Source: JBEEMU01 sp043778315
Lineage (GTDB): Bacteria > Bacteroidota > Bacteroidia > Chitinophagales > Saprospiraceae
Direction of reading: 5' to 3'
Length of the DNA stretch: 18,478 nt
Assembly (NCBI GenBank): GCA_043778315.1
Contig: JAYWGJ010000330.1
Span: forward strand, 1 to 18,478
Shown: positions 1-6,762 of the stretch, in pieces
Layout of the letters: every line of letters starts with the position of its first letter
Position numbering within the stretch: the first letter of the stretch is position 1
Notes under the pieces: generated by a model
Seen by the model: only the letters and a program-made list of their open reading frames with translations
Databases searched by the model: none
What the model was told of the DNA's origin: nothing
Translations under genes and position numbers: made by a program

Positions 1-918
1 GCGGCTACGAGTAATTATGTGGCGGCTTCGAACGATACTTGTATGCAAATAAGCATTGTCGCGCCTATAAAATACGTTTATTTGCGCAACGCAAGCGTCA
101 ACCCCGATAACTCGGTGCGCTTAGATTGGCAATGGAATAACGATAGCGATATGAAAATGTACGCCCTCAGAAGCGGCAAAGATAGCGGCGGACTGCAAAC
201 CGCGTCGAGCGTTTCGCCTGTATTTCCGCTTACAAACGCGAACACTACGAACCTACAAAACGAACCCGTCGACAACCAAAAAAGCTACTACGAAGTGGCG
301 GCAGCCGATAGCTGCGACGTGACGACGCGCTCTAATTACGCAACTACGATTTTTTTGGAGGCTACACCCGACGAGCAGTTTAATAACGCTTTGAAGTGGT
401 CTGCCTACGACAATCCTTACGGGACGCTCCAAAAATACGAGGTTTTCCGCTTAGTGAACGGGCAGTTCGCCAATCGCATCGCTAGCACGAGCGGCGAGGC
501 GCACACCGACACTACTAATCCGCAGTTTGAGGCGGAGCAAGACGTGTGTTATTATGTGTTGGCGAACGCCAAACTGAAATTCCCCGACGGCAGCACGGGC
601 ATTGCGGTAAGCCGCTCGAATACCGTTTGTGCGCACCAAAACGTGAAGCTGTACGTCCCGAACGCTTTTGTACCTGACGGCAAAAACGCAACTTTTAAGC
701 CGTACTCGGTCTTCACTAATTCGGTAGATTATTACATGGCGATTTTTGACCGATGGGGCGGGCGCGTGTTCGAAACCAAAGACATCGAGCGCGGCTGGGA
801 CGGCACGAGCGGCGGGCAGCAGCTCCCGCAAGGCACTTACACCTATTATATAAAGGTGAAAGAGGCGGACAATAGTCGCGCGGTAGTGAAAACAGGTACG
901 CTGACGCTAATACGGTAG
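1..918 (+). CDS. Secreted protein with T9SS type B C-terminal sorting domain (5' partial)
   Basis: The reading frame is open from base 1, so only the last 305 residues are visible; the GTG at 19 is an internal valine codon, not a start. The last ~90 residues match the gliding-motility-associated C-terminal domain (CHU_C/TIGR04131, type B T9SS signal): LYVPNAFVPDG, a Y-M-A-I-FDRWGGRVFE core, GWDGT, LPQGTYTYYI and a terminal GTLTLIR. Known for the family: this domain directs export through the outer membrane by the type IX system and is then removed or anchored at the surface. Upstream are two beta-rich stretches of fibronectin-III/Ig-like character (around residues 20-110 and 115-210), each with W/Y-rich strands and cysteines. 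I infer a large cell-surface adhesin or extracellular repeat protein; no enzymatic domain is visible in this fragment. GC content (about 55 percent in a counted line) is typical of the window. Confidence 0.9.
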   Translation, partial: AATSNYVAASNDTCMQISIVAPIKYVYLRNASVNPDNSVRLDWQWNNDSDMKMYALRSGKDSGGLQTASSVSPVFPLTNANTTNLQNEPVDNQKSYYEVAAADSCDVTTRSNYATTIFLEATPDEQFNNALKWSAYDNPYGTLQKYEVFRLVNGQFANRIASTSGEAHTDTTNPQFEAEQDVCYYVLANAKLKFPDGSTGIAVSRSNTVCAHQNVKLYVPNAFVPDGKNATFKPYSVFTNSVDYYMAIFDRWGGRVFETKDIERGWDGTSGGQQLPQGTYTYYIKVKEADNSRAVVKTGTLTLIR

Positions 919-919
919 C

Positions 920-1006
920 GCGGGTACGGGATTGAAACCCGTGTGGCGTAATATTTACGCCCGTGCAGTGCGGGTTCGTTCGTGCAAAAGGGTGCGGGTA
1001 CGTTCG
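920..1006. repeat. GC-rich short-repeat and hairpin cluster after the T9SS gene
   Basis: The motif GCGGGTWCG occurs three times on the plus strand, at 920-928, 970-978 and 994-1002. The last two lie in a 15-bp direct repeat with one mismatch (968-982 and 992-1006, 24-bp period). Two hairpins are interleaved: ACGGG/CCCGT (926-930 with 938-942) and a perfect 7-bp stem GGCGTAA/TTACGCC with loop TAT (945-961). Neither is followed by a T-tract, so this is not a classical terminator. The segment starts directly after the stop codon and contrasts sharply with the AT-rich DNA after it. Its function is unknown; it may be a 3'-UTR structure or a local expansion. Confidence 0.55.
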
Positions 1007-1015
1007 GGTAGAGAC

Positions 1016-1056
1016 AAGGCATGCTACGGGCGGTAATCAGTAAAGATGCCTTTTTT
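1016..1056 (+). terminator. Probable Rho-independent terminator after the T9SS gene
   Basis: AAGGCAT (1016-1022) can pair with ATGCCTT (1046-1052), and the T-run continues to 1056. The loop is long (23 nt), which lowers confidence. The position, between the T9SS gene and the promoter-bearing repeat, fits a transcription boundary. Confidence 0.45.
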
Positions 1057-1091
1057 AGGATAGCACAATTAATAGTGTATTAACAACATCA

Positions 1092-1198
1092 AAAAAAACA
1101 AACCCAATTATTTTTTACGCCACTTTTTGCTTATCCTAACCACAAAAACACTACCTTTATGGATAATTTGATGTACTTTTTTTATTCTAAAAAAAACT
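1092..1198. repeat. 107-bp direct repeat, copy 1 (promoter-bearing)
   Basis: This copy is about 94 percent identical to 2081-2186, at an offset of 989 bp, with five substitutions and one single-base indel by eye. It starts with a seven-A run and ATTATTTTTTAC and ends at ATTCTA followed by an A-run and CT. It lies 46 bp upstream of the 83-codon ORF. Together the two copies bracket the retropepsin cassette and its terminator. Confidence 0.9.
1127..1159 (+). promoter_or_regulatory. Candidate Bacteroidota promoter for the cassette, degenerate -7 box
   Basis: A TTG at 1127-1129 is followed after 22 nt by TACCTTTA (1152-1159). This is one base from the TAnnTTTG consensus of Bacteroidota primary sigma factors. 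The final G present in the paralogous copy (2148) is an A here, so this promoter may be weaker. It would give an 80-nt leader for the gene at 1245. Confidence 0.5.
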
Positions 1199-1244
1199 TC
1201 CCGAATTTAACCCCTAAATATAATTTTCCTTTAAAAAACTAAAA

Positions 1245-1496
1245 ATGAATATATTAACAATTGACCAAATTCGTTTAGACTATCCGAATGAATGGGTGCT
1301 TATCGCAAATCCTAATCTTGGCGAAGAAGGGACTATCGGCACGATAATCAAGAAATTGATTAGCGGCATCGTCTTGTTTCATAGCAAAGACAAGCACGAA
1401 GTAGCCTATAAAGGTAAGGAAGCGCGAGAAGGCTACGATAATGTGACACTGATTTATACGGGCGAAATTCCTAAGAAACGCAAATTTTGGTTATGA
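1245..1496 (+). CDS. Small protein of unknown function paired with retropepsin-like protease
   Basis: Encodes 83 residues with no signal peptide or membrane segment. The sequence is dense in beta-type hydrophobic patterns (EWVLIANP, SGIVLFHS, NVTLIYTGEI) and ends in a basic KKRKFWL tail. I recognise no named family. The ATG start is preceded by an A-rich leader without a Shine-Dalgarno, normal for the phylum. The stop codon (1494-1496) overlaps the next gene's start as ATGA, implying co-transcription and translational coupling with the aspartic protease. One counted line is about 38 percent GC, well below neighbouring core genes, suggesting a different origin. A two-gene pair of a small protein and a small protease resembles a toxin-antitoxin or regulator-protease module in layout only; no function is demonstrated by the sequence. 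Confidence 0.8.
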   Translation: MNILTIDQIRLDYPNEWVLIANPNLGEEGTIGTIIKKLISGIVLFHSKDKHEVAYKGKEAREGYDNVTLIYTGEIPKKRKFWL

Positions 1497-1900
1497 AAAA
1501 ATTTGCGTTTGAAATTGAAGATGAAGACAGTCTTATTGTTACTGTAGATTGTCGTTTACACGGTGACGCTTACACACTTGCCTTAGATACGGGTGCGTCA
1601 AACACGGTCTTAGACCTTGCTGCGCTTATTATTTTGGGCTATGAACTCAAAGATGCGATAAGAACTGTTGAATTTGAAACCGCAAAAGGCGAACTTTTGG
1701 CGTATGTTTTCAAGGTAAAAGAAATAACTGCGCTTGGCATTACTCGCCGTAATGTAGAAATATGTTCTTACGATTTTTTTAACAATAACGTTTTTTCTGA
1801 TATGCACGGCGTTCTTGGCTTAGACTTTTTCTTAGATTGCAAACTTTGCATAGATATGGTAGAGCGAGAGATAACAGTACAGCAAAAAGCGCGGAAATAA
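1493..1900 (+). CDS. Retropepsin-like (clan AA) aspartic protease
   Basis: Encodes 135 residues from the ATG at 1493, which overlaps the upstream stop codon (ATGA). A TTG six bases earlier is in frame, but the ATGA overlap makes 1493 the better start. The catalytic signature is LALDTGAS at residues 29-36, with Asp32 as the expected catalytic aspartate. The second hallmark of the fold, the hydrophobic-hydrophobic-Gly motif, is HGVLGLDFF at 105-113. Length fits a single-lobe retropepsin that works as a homodimer (family knowledge). There is no signal peptide, so it is probably cytoplasmic. The substrate is unknown. Like its partner it is AT-rich (about 35 percent GC in a counted line). The terminator at 1993 closes the two-gene unit. 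Confidence 0.85.
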   Translation: MKKFAFEIEDEDSLIVTVDCRLHGDAYTLALDTGASNTVLDLAALIILGYELKDAIRTVEFETAKGELLAYVFKVKEITALGITRRNVEICSYDFFNNNVFSDMHGVLGLDFFLDCKLCIDMVEREITVQQKARK

Positions 1901-1992
1901 ATCTTATATTTACGAAACGCGATGTGCAGTTTGTGCAAGATATGCTAAAAAAGAAAAAATTGCTCAAAAAGAAATACCCATAATAAGCGTAT

Positions 1993-2029
1993 AAAAAGTG
2001 TTCCACCCCAGCAGGTAGAACGCTTTTTT
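1993..2029 (+). terminator. Rho-independent terminator of the retropepsin cassette
   Basis: AAAAAGTGTTC (1993-2003) pairs with GAACGCTTTTT (2018-2028) with one G-U pair. The stem extends past a C/A mismatch through ACC/GGT, and the T-run reaches 2029. It ends transcription of the two-gene cassette before the second promoter repeat. Confidence 0.8.
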
Positions 2030-2080
2030 AGTTTTAGGAATGAAGAGAAAATAAGGTCAGGCTAAAATGCGACCTCCCGT

Positions 2081-2186
2081 AAAAAAACAAACCCAATTAT
2101 TTTTTACACCAATTTTTGCTTATTCTAACTACAAAAACACTACCTTTGTGGATAATTTGATGTATTTTTTTATTCTAAAAAAAACT
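2081..2186. repeat. 106-bp direct repeat, copy 2 (carA leader)
   Basis: Partner of 1092-1198. It ends 8 bp before the carA start codon, so almost the whole carA promoter and leader is the repeat unit. The single indel is C1176 of copy 1, which is absent here. Confidence 0.9.
2116..2148 (+). promoter_or_regulatory. Candidate promoter of carA (TTG / TACCTTTG)
   Basis: TTG at 2116-2118, a 22-nt spacer, then TACCTTTG at 2141-2148, an exact match to the Bacteroidota TAnnTTTG -7 consensus. Transcription would start near 2155, giving a leader of about 40 nt for carA. No PyrR-type or attenuator structure is visible in that short leader. Confidence 0.65.
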
Positions 2187-2194
2187 CCAATATC

Positions 2195-3325
2195 ATGTCT
2201 ATTCCCAAGGTAAAACTTCCCGCAATCCTTTTGCTCGACGACGGAACGGTGTATCGCGGTCACGCGGTAGGTAAAATCGGTACGGCGGTCGGCGAAATCT
2301 GTTTCAATACAGGCATGACGGGCTACCAAGAAATTTTTACCGACCCGTCGTACACAGGGCAATTGATGTGCCTAACTGCCGCACATATCGGCAACTACGG
2401 CGCACACGCCGACGAAGTAGAGTCGCGGAGCGTAAAAATAGCAGGCTTGATTTGCAAAAACTTCAACGACGGCTACTCGCGTCCGCTCACGGTCGGCAAC
2501 ACGCAATCGCTGCAAGAATACTGCGATTGGGAGGGTTTGGTCGGTATCGCCGATGTAGATACGCGCGCGCTCGTGCGCCACATGAGAGATAAAGGCGCGA
2601 TGAACGGCATCGTTTCGTCGGACATAACGGATTTGGGTGTGTTGCGGCAACGCCTCGCCGAAGCTCCGTCGATGGAGGGTTTGGAGCTGTCGAGCAGCGT
2701 GAGTACCCGCGAGGCTTATACGATTGGTTCGCCAACCGCTAAATACCGCGTTGCGGTACTCGACTACGGCGTGAAAAAGAATATTTTGCGTTGTTTTGAT
2801 GCGCGCGACTGCTTTTTGAAGGTGTTTAATGCCAAAGCGAGCCTCGGCGAAATGGAGGAATTTGAGCCGCACGGCTATTTTCTTTCTAACGGACCTGGCG
2901 ACCCTGCCGCTATGCCTTACGCCATCGATACCGTAAAAAGTATTATGAAAGAAACGGGCAAACCGATTTTTGGGATTTGCTTGGGGCAGCAAATATTGGC
3001 GCAAGCCGTCGGCATCGGAACGTACAAAATGCACCACGGACACCGAGGTATCAATCACCCAGTGCTGAATTTGGAAAATAATAAATCAGAAATCACGAGC
3101 CAAAATCACGGATTTTCGGTCTTGCCCGAAGCCGTAAAAAGCCACAAAGACGTGGTTATCACGCACATCAACCTCAACGACCAGACCATAGAGGGCTTGC
3201 GGCTGACCAATTACCCTGCGTTTTCGGTGCAATTTCACCCCGAAGCGTCGCCCGGTCCGCACGACTCGCGGTACTTGTTCGACCAGTTTGTGGCGATGCT
3301 CGCGGAGACGGAAGTAGTTGCTTAA
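2195..3325 (+). CDS. carA: Carbamoyl-phosphate synthase small (glutaminase) subunit
   Basis: Encodes 376 residues, the usual length for CarA. The N-terminal CPSase_sm_chain domain (about 8-140) has GEICFNTGMTGYQEIFTDPSY and GVQ-type swivel features such as GIADVDTRALVRHMR. The class I glutamine amidotransferase domain (about 185-370) carries the nucleophile Cys262 in GICLGQQ and the His348/Glu350 pair in VQFHPEASPGP. It hydrolyses glutamine and passes ammonia to CarB to make carbamoyl phosphate for pyrimidines and arginine, in the cytoplasm. carB is not in this window. The ATG lies 8 bp after the promoter-bearing repeat and no Shine-Dalgarno is seen. Confidence 0.97.
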   Translation: MSIPKVKLPAILLLDDGTVYRGHAVGKIGTAVGEICFNTGMTGYQEIFTDPSYTGQLMCLTAAHIGNYGAHADEVESRSVKIAGLICKNFNDGYSRPLTVGNTQSLQEYCDWEGLVGIADVDTRALVRHMRDKGAMNGIVSSDITDLGVLRQRLAEAPSMEGLELSSSVSTREAYTIGSPTAKYRVAVLDYGVKKNILRCFDARDCFLKVFNAKASLGEMEEFEPHGYFLSNGPGDPAAMPYAIDTVKSIMKETGKPIFGICLGQQILAQAVGIGTYKMHHGHRGINHPVLNLENNKSEITSQNHGFSVLPEAVKSHKDVVITHINLNDQTIEGLRLTNYPAFSVQFHPEASPGPHDSRYLFDQFVAMLAETEVVA

Positions 3326-3355
3326 ATAGCTAAAAAAGATGCTAAAAATATTTTT

Positions 3356-3952
3356 ATGATAACGGAACTCAGCCAATTAGACCTCTCCAAACAATACACC
3401 TACGCCGATTATTTGACGTGGCAAATCAAGGAGCGCGTAGAGCTTTTGCGCGGCTACATCTACAAAATGTCGCCCGCGCCGAACCGTTATCATCAGCGCA
3501 TTTCATGGAATTTGCAACTGCCGATTGCGGCTTATTTGAAAAATAAAAAATGTCAAGCCTATTCCGCGCCCTTCGATGTACGATTATCGCATATCGATAA
3601 AAAAATAAACGCGCCTATTATTACCGTCGTTCAGCCCGATATTTGCATCATTTGTGACCTCACAAAATTGGATAAACGCGGCTGTTTGGGCGCGCCCGAT
3701 TGGGTCATTGAAATACTGAGCGAAGGCAATTCTCGCAAAGAGATGAAACAAAAAAAAGAATTGTACGAAGAAAGCGGCGTAGGCGAATATTGGATTATTC
3801 AACCCGAATATGAGAATATTTTGGTTTATTTATTACAAGATAATGGAAAATATGTAATGAAAACTACTTTTTTTGGTGACGAAACCGTTTCGCCCTTCCT
3901 TTTTCCTGATTTGGAGATTGATTTGAGCGAGGTTTTTGATTCGGGAATGTAA
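3356..3952 (+). CDS. Uma2-family (DUF820) endonuclease-like protein
   Basis: Encodes 198 residues. The pattern matches Uma2/DUF820 of the PD-(D/E)xK nuclease superfamily: an N-terminal Y-T-x-x-D-Y-L start, ELLRGYIYKMSPAPN with His46 following, QPDICIIC with Asp95, PDWVIEILS with Glu119 and lysines 131-134, then EYWIIQPE. Asp95, Glu119 and a following lysine would be the metal-binding and catalytic residues by family analogy. Biological roles of these proteins are mostly unproven; they are common and often duplicated in Bacteroidota and Cyanobacteria. It follows carA by 30 bp, so it may be read from the carA promoter. The ATG sits at the end of a 12-bp AAAAATATTTTT palindrome (3344-3355). Confidence 0.85.
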   Translation: MITELSQLDLSKQYTYADYLTWQIKERVELLRGYIYKMSPAPNRYHQRISWNLQLPIAAYLKNKKCQAYSAPFDVRLSHIDKKINAPIITVVQPDICIICDLTKLDKRGCLGAPDWVIEILSEGNSRKEMKQKKELYEESGVGEYWIIQPEYENILVYLLQDNGKYVMKTTFFGDETVSPFLFPDLEIDLSEVFDSGM

Positions 3953-4024
3953 ATTGGGCTGAAAATCGCCGTTTAAAATAAAAATTATAAAAAAATACAT
4001 AAATATCCAATTTAATCAAAGAAA

Positions 4025-5311
4025 ATGAGCTTAATTATTGATGTAATTGCCCGCGAAATACTCGATTCTCGTGGAAACCCGACCGTAGAAGTAGATGTAA
4101 TCACCGATAGCGGTTTTGTGGGGCGCGCTGCCGTGCCTTCGGGCGCGAGTACGGGCATACACGAAGCTGTGGAATTGCGCGACGACGACAAAAAACGCTA
4201 CGGCGGTAAAGGCGTTCTTAAAGCCTGCGAAAATGTAGAAACCAAAATCGCGGAGGAACTTATCGGCTACGATATTCGCCGACAACGCGACATCGACCAA
4301 ATGATGATAGACATGGACGGCACGCCGAACAAGTCGGAGTTGGGCGCAAATGCGATGCTCGCCGTGTCGCTCGCTTGCGCGAAAGCGGCGGCGCAAGAAA
4401 CCCGTATGCCACTTTACCGCTACTTGGGTGGCGTGAATGCGTCGGTACTTCCCGTTCCATTGATGAATATCCTAAACGGCGGTTCTCACGCCGATAATAG
4501 TATTGATTTCCAGGAGTTTATGATTGTCCCGACAGGCGCGGAAACGTTCAGCGAAGCGTTGCGCATGGGTACGGAGGTGTTTCATACGCTCAAAAGCGTC
4601 TTGAAAAAGAAAGGCTATTCTACAAATGTAGGCGACGAAGGCGGCTTTGCGCCAAACATAAAAAGCAACGAAGAGGCGATAGAAACGGTGCTAATAGCGA
4701 TAGAAAAAGCAGGCTACAAAGCGGGCGAAAATATGTTTATTGCGATGGACGCAGCCGCTTCCGAGTTTTATGATAACGAATTGAAATGCTACCATTTTAA
4801 GAAATCGAGCGGCGCGAAAATGTCGTCAGAGGAATTGGTGGCGTACTGGACAGACTGGTCGCGCAAATATCCGATACTCAGCATCGAGGACGGATTAGCG
4901 GAAGACGACTGGAACGGCTGGAATTTGCTCACCAAATCGATTGGCAGCAAAGTGCAGTTGGTAGGCGATGATTTGTTTGTCACGAACGTAAAACGTTTGC
5001 AGCGCGGCATCGACGAGCGTATCGCGAACTCGATATTAGTAAAAGTAAACCAAATCGGTACGCTCACCGAAACGATTAACGCGGTGCAGTTGGCAACAAA
5101 AAACAGCTACACGAGCATCATGTCGCACCGAAGCGGCGAAACGGAGGACTCGACTATCGCTGACCTCGCCGTCGCGCTCAACTGCGGACAAATAAAAACA
5201 GGCTCTGCCTCGCGCTCCGACCGTATGGCAAAATACAATCAACTCCTCCGCATAGAGCAGGAACTCGAGGACGGCGCGATATATTTGGGTCGCGCTGCGT
5301 TTAAGGTGTAA
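4025..5311 (+). CDS. eno: Enolase (phosphopyruvate hydratase)
   Basis: Encodes 428 residues, full length, beginning with the classic IIDVIAREILDSRGNPT. It converts 2-phosphoglycerate to phosphoenolpyruvate in glycolysis. Visible functional residues are the general acid/base pair Glu205 (VGDEGGFAP) and Lys340 (ILVKVNQIG), and the magnesium ligands Asp242 (AMDAA), Glu288 (SIEDGLAEDDW) and Asp315 (VGDDLFVTN). The signature SHRSGETED is at 367-375. The gene stands alone, with 72 bp of AT-rich DNA upstream lacking both a Shine-Dalgarno and a clear TAnnTTTG box. A secondary surface-displayed role, reported for some bacterial enolases, cannot be judged from sequence. Confidence 0.98.
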   Translation: MSLIIDVIAREILDSRGNPTVEVDVITDSGFVGRAAVPSGASTGIHEAVELRDDDKKRYGGKGVLKACENVETKIAEELIGYDIRRQRDIDQMMIDMDGTPNKSELGANAMLAVSLACAKAAAQETRMPLYRYLGGVNASVLPVPLMNILNGGSHADNSIDFQEFMIVPTGAETFSEALRMGTEVFHTLKSVLKKKGYSTNVGDEGGFAPNIKSNEEAIETVLIAIEKAGYKAGENMFIAMDAAASEFYDNELKCYHFKKSSGAKMSSEELVAYWTDWSRKYPILSIEDGLAEDDWNGWNLLTKSIGSKVQLVGDDLFVTNVKRLQRGIDERIANSILVKVNQIGTLTETINAVQLATKNSYTSIMSHRSGETEDSTIADLAVALNCGQIKTGSASRSDRMAKYNQLLRIEQELEDGAIYLGRAAFKV

Positions 5312-5377
5312 TATTCCGCTTACAACTTTTAGTTCGCCGTTCCTAGCTTACTGCTTACAAATCAACAAAAAAAAAGC

Positions 5378-6607
5378 ATGCAAGAACTTTTAGATAAGTA
5401 TAAAAATAAAGCACCCGAAGTCGTATTTGAGTGGTCTGATTCCGAAACCGACGCAAAAGGTTGGGTCGTAATCAATTCGTTGCGCGGCGGCGCGGCAGGC
5501 GGCGGTACGCGTATGCGCAAAGGCTTAGATAAATCGGAGGTAGTTTCGTTGGCGAAAGTCATGGAAATCAAGTTTTCAGTTTGCGGACCCGCTATCGGCG
5601 GCGCAAAATCGGGCATCAGTTTCGACCCGAATGACCCGCGCAAAGAAGACGTGCTACGCCGTTGGTACAAAGCCGTGATGCCGCTCCTCAAAAGCTACTA
5701 CGGCACGGGTGGCGACCTCAATATCGACGAGCTAAAAGACGTAGTGCCTATCACAGAAGACTTAGGTTTGTGGCACCCGCAAGAGGGCATCGTGAACGGT
5801 CACTTGAAACCGAACGAAGGGCAAAAAATCCAAATCATCGGACAACTCCGTCACGGCGTTGCGAAAGCCGTCGAAAACCTAAAATACACGCCCGACCCAG
5901 CCAAAAAATACGCCGTCGCCGACCTCATTACGGGTTACGGCGTAGCGCAATCGGTCGTACATTACTACGATTTATATCACCATACTGACCTCCGAGGCAA
6001 GCGCGTTATCATACAAGGTTGGGGCAACGTAGCGGCAGCAGCAGGCTATTACCTCACGCAAAGCGGCGCGGTGATTGTGGGTATTATCGACCGTTTGGGC
6101 GGTATTATAGACGAAAAAGGATTGGATTATGAAGCCGTAAAAACCTTGTTTTTAGACAAAAAAGGCAATAAATTGGACGTGCCAAACATGATACCGTTCG
6201 ACGACCTCAAAAGCCGTATTTGGGACGTGCAAGCCGATATTTTCATACCAGGTGCAGCGTCTAAAATAGTGGCGCAAAACGAAATGGACAGCTTAATATC
6301 GAACGGTTTGCAGGTTGTTTCGTGCGGTGCGAACGTGCCGTTTGTGGGCGATGAAATTTTCTTTGGTCCGACCGCCAAAAATGTAGATGAGCGCATCAGC
6401 GTACTGCCCGATTTCGTGGCGAACTGCGGCATGGCGCGCGTATTTGCGTACTTGATGCAGCACGACGCGGAGGTGACGGACGAAGGTATTTTTAGCGATG
6501 TATCGGATACTATTCGCCAAGCGATAAAAAATATACAAGCAGAAAATCCGTCAAAAACCAATATTTCTACTACGGCATTGTCTATGGCGTTGAAAAAATT
6601 AGTGTAA
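5378..6607 (+). CDS. Glu/Leu/Phe/Val family dehydrogenase
   Basis: Encodes 409 residues. The N-terminal dimerisation/substrate domain (about 20-130) has GGAAGGGTRMRKG, Lys65 in AKVMEIKFSVCG, the GGAKSG motif with Lys77 and GTGGDLNIDE with Asp113; by analogy these are the substrate-binding lysine, catalytic lysine and catalytic aspartate of glutamate and leucine dehydrogenases. The C-terminal Rossmann domain starts near 180 and contains IQGWGNVAAAAG (GxGNxA type). The family oxidatively deaminates an amino acid to its 2-oxo acid with NAD(P). Specificity (glutamate versus branched-chain) is not resolvable by eye. GGAKSG replaces the common GGGKGG, suggesting a divergent subgroup. The gene ends in a long hairpin terminator. 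Confidence 0.9.
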   Translation: MQELLDKYKNKAPEVVFEWSDSETDAKGWVVINSLRGGAAGGGTRMRKGLDKSEVVSLAKVMEIKFSVCGPAIGGAKSGISFDPNDPRKEDVLRRWYKAVMPLLKSYYGTGGDLNIDELKDVVPITEDLGLWHPQEGIVNGHLKPNEGQKIQIIGQLRHGVAKAVENLKYTPDPAKKYAVADLITGYGVAQSVVHYYDLYHHTDLRGKRVIIQGWGNVAAAAGYYLTQSGAVIVGIIDRLGGIIDEKGLDYEAVKTLFLDKKGNKLDVPNMIPFDDLKSRIWDVQADIFIPGAASKIVAQNEMDSLISNGLQVVSCGANVPFVGDEIFFGPTAKNVDERISVLPDFVANCGMARVFAYLMQHDAEVTDEGIFSDVSDTIRQAIKNIQAENPSKTNISTTALSMALKKLV

Positions 6608-6633
6608 ATCTCGTTATTTTGATATAAATTCAT

Positions 6634-6660
6634 ATTATAATTATAATTATAATTATAATT
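6634..6660. repeat. ATTATA hexamer tandem repeat
   Basis: Four and a half perfect copies of ATTATA fill 27 bp in the spacer between the dehydrogenase and the helicase, 27 bp after the stop codon. The array is close to self-complementary and prone to slippage. It lies upstream of the hairpin terminator. Confidence 0.85.
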
Positions 6661-6673
6661 CTGATTGTAATGG

Positions 6674-6734
6674 TGCGTTTTAGGTTAATTATTATCAAAA
6701 ATGATAAAAATGATTAAGCTAAAACGCATTTTTT
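6674..6734 (+). terminator. Long hairpin terminator of the dehydrogenase gene
   Basis: TGCGTTTTAG (6674-6683) pairs with CTAAAACGCA (6719-6728). A G-G mismatch follows, then TTAAT/ATTAA, and an inner TTATC/GATAA hairpin closes the loop. A six-T run follows at 6729-6734. The extended stem is stronger than other terminators here and separates the metabolic block from the helicase gene. Confidence 0.8.
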
Positions 6735-6762
6735 CGCTATAAAACGCCAAAAAAGTAATTTT

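Noticed and set aside
920..1006. CRISPR-like array
   Set aside because: Repeats are only 9-15 bp, irregularly spaced and too few; no cas genes.
1901..1980. A second reading frame continuing past the retropepsin stop (…EINLIFTKRDVQFVQDM…, ending at the TAA near 1978)
   Set aside because: The frame has no start of its own and upstream of 1890 it is antagonistic to the protease frame. The retropepsin already has its expected length, so a frameshifted extension is not needed.
1092..2186. The repeat pair as the ends of an insertion sequence
   Set aside because: No transposase lies between them, the repeats are direct with no inverted ends, and they are far longer than normal target-site duplications.
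2372..3058. 228-codon minus-strand ORF inside carA
   Set aside because: Antisense shadow of a clear CarA reading frame, caused by high GC at third codon positions; no recognisable protein features.
5280..5287. TATATTTG, an exact -7 match, inside the end of eno
   Set aside because: Encodes the conserved IYLGR segment of enolase; no TTG element at the right distance, so likely a chance match.
6127..6633. 168-codon minus-strand ORF antisense to the dehydrogenase 3' end
   Set aside because: Lies opposite conserved Rossmann-domain codons and shows no domain pattern or promoter.
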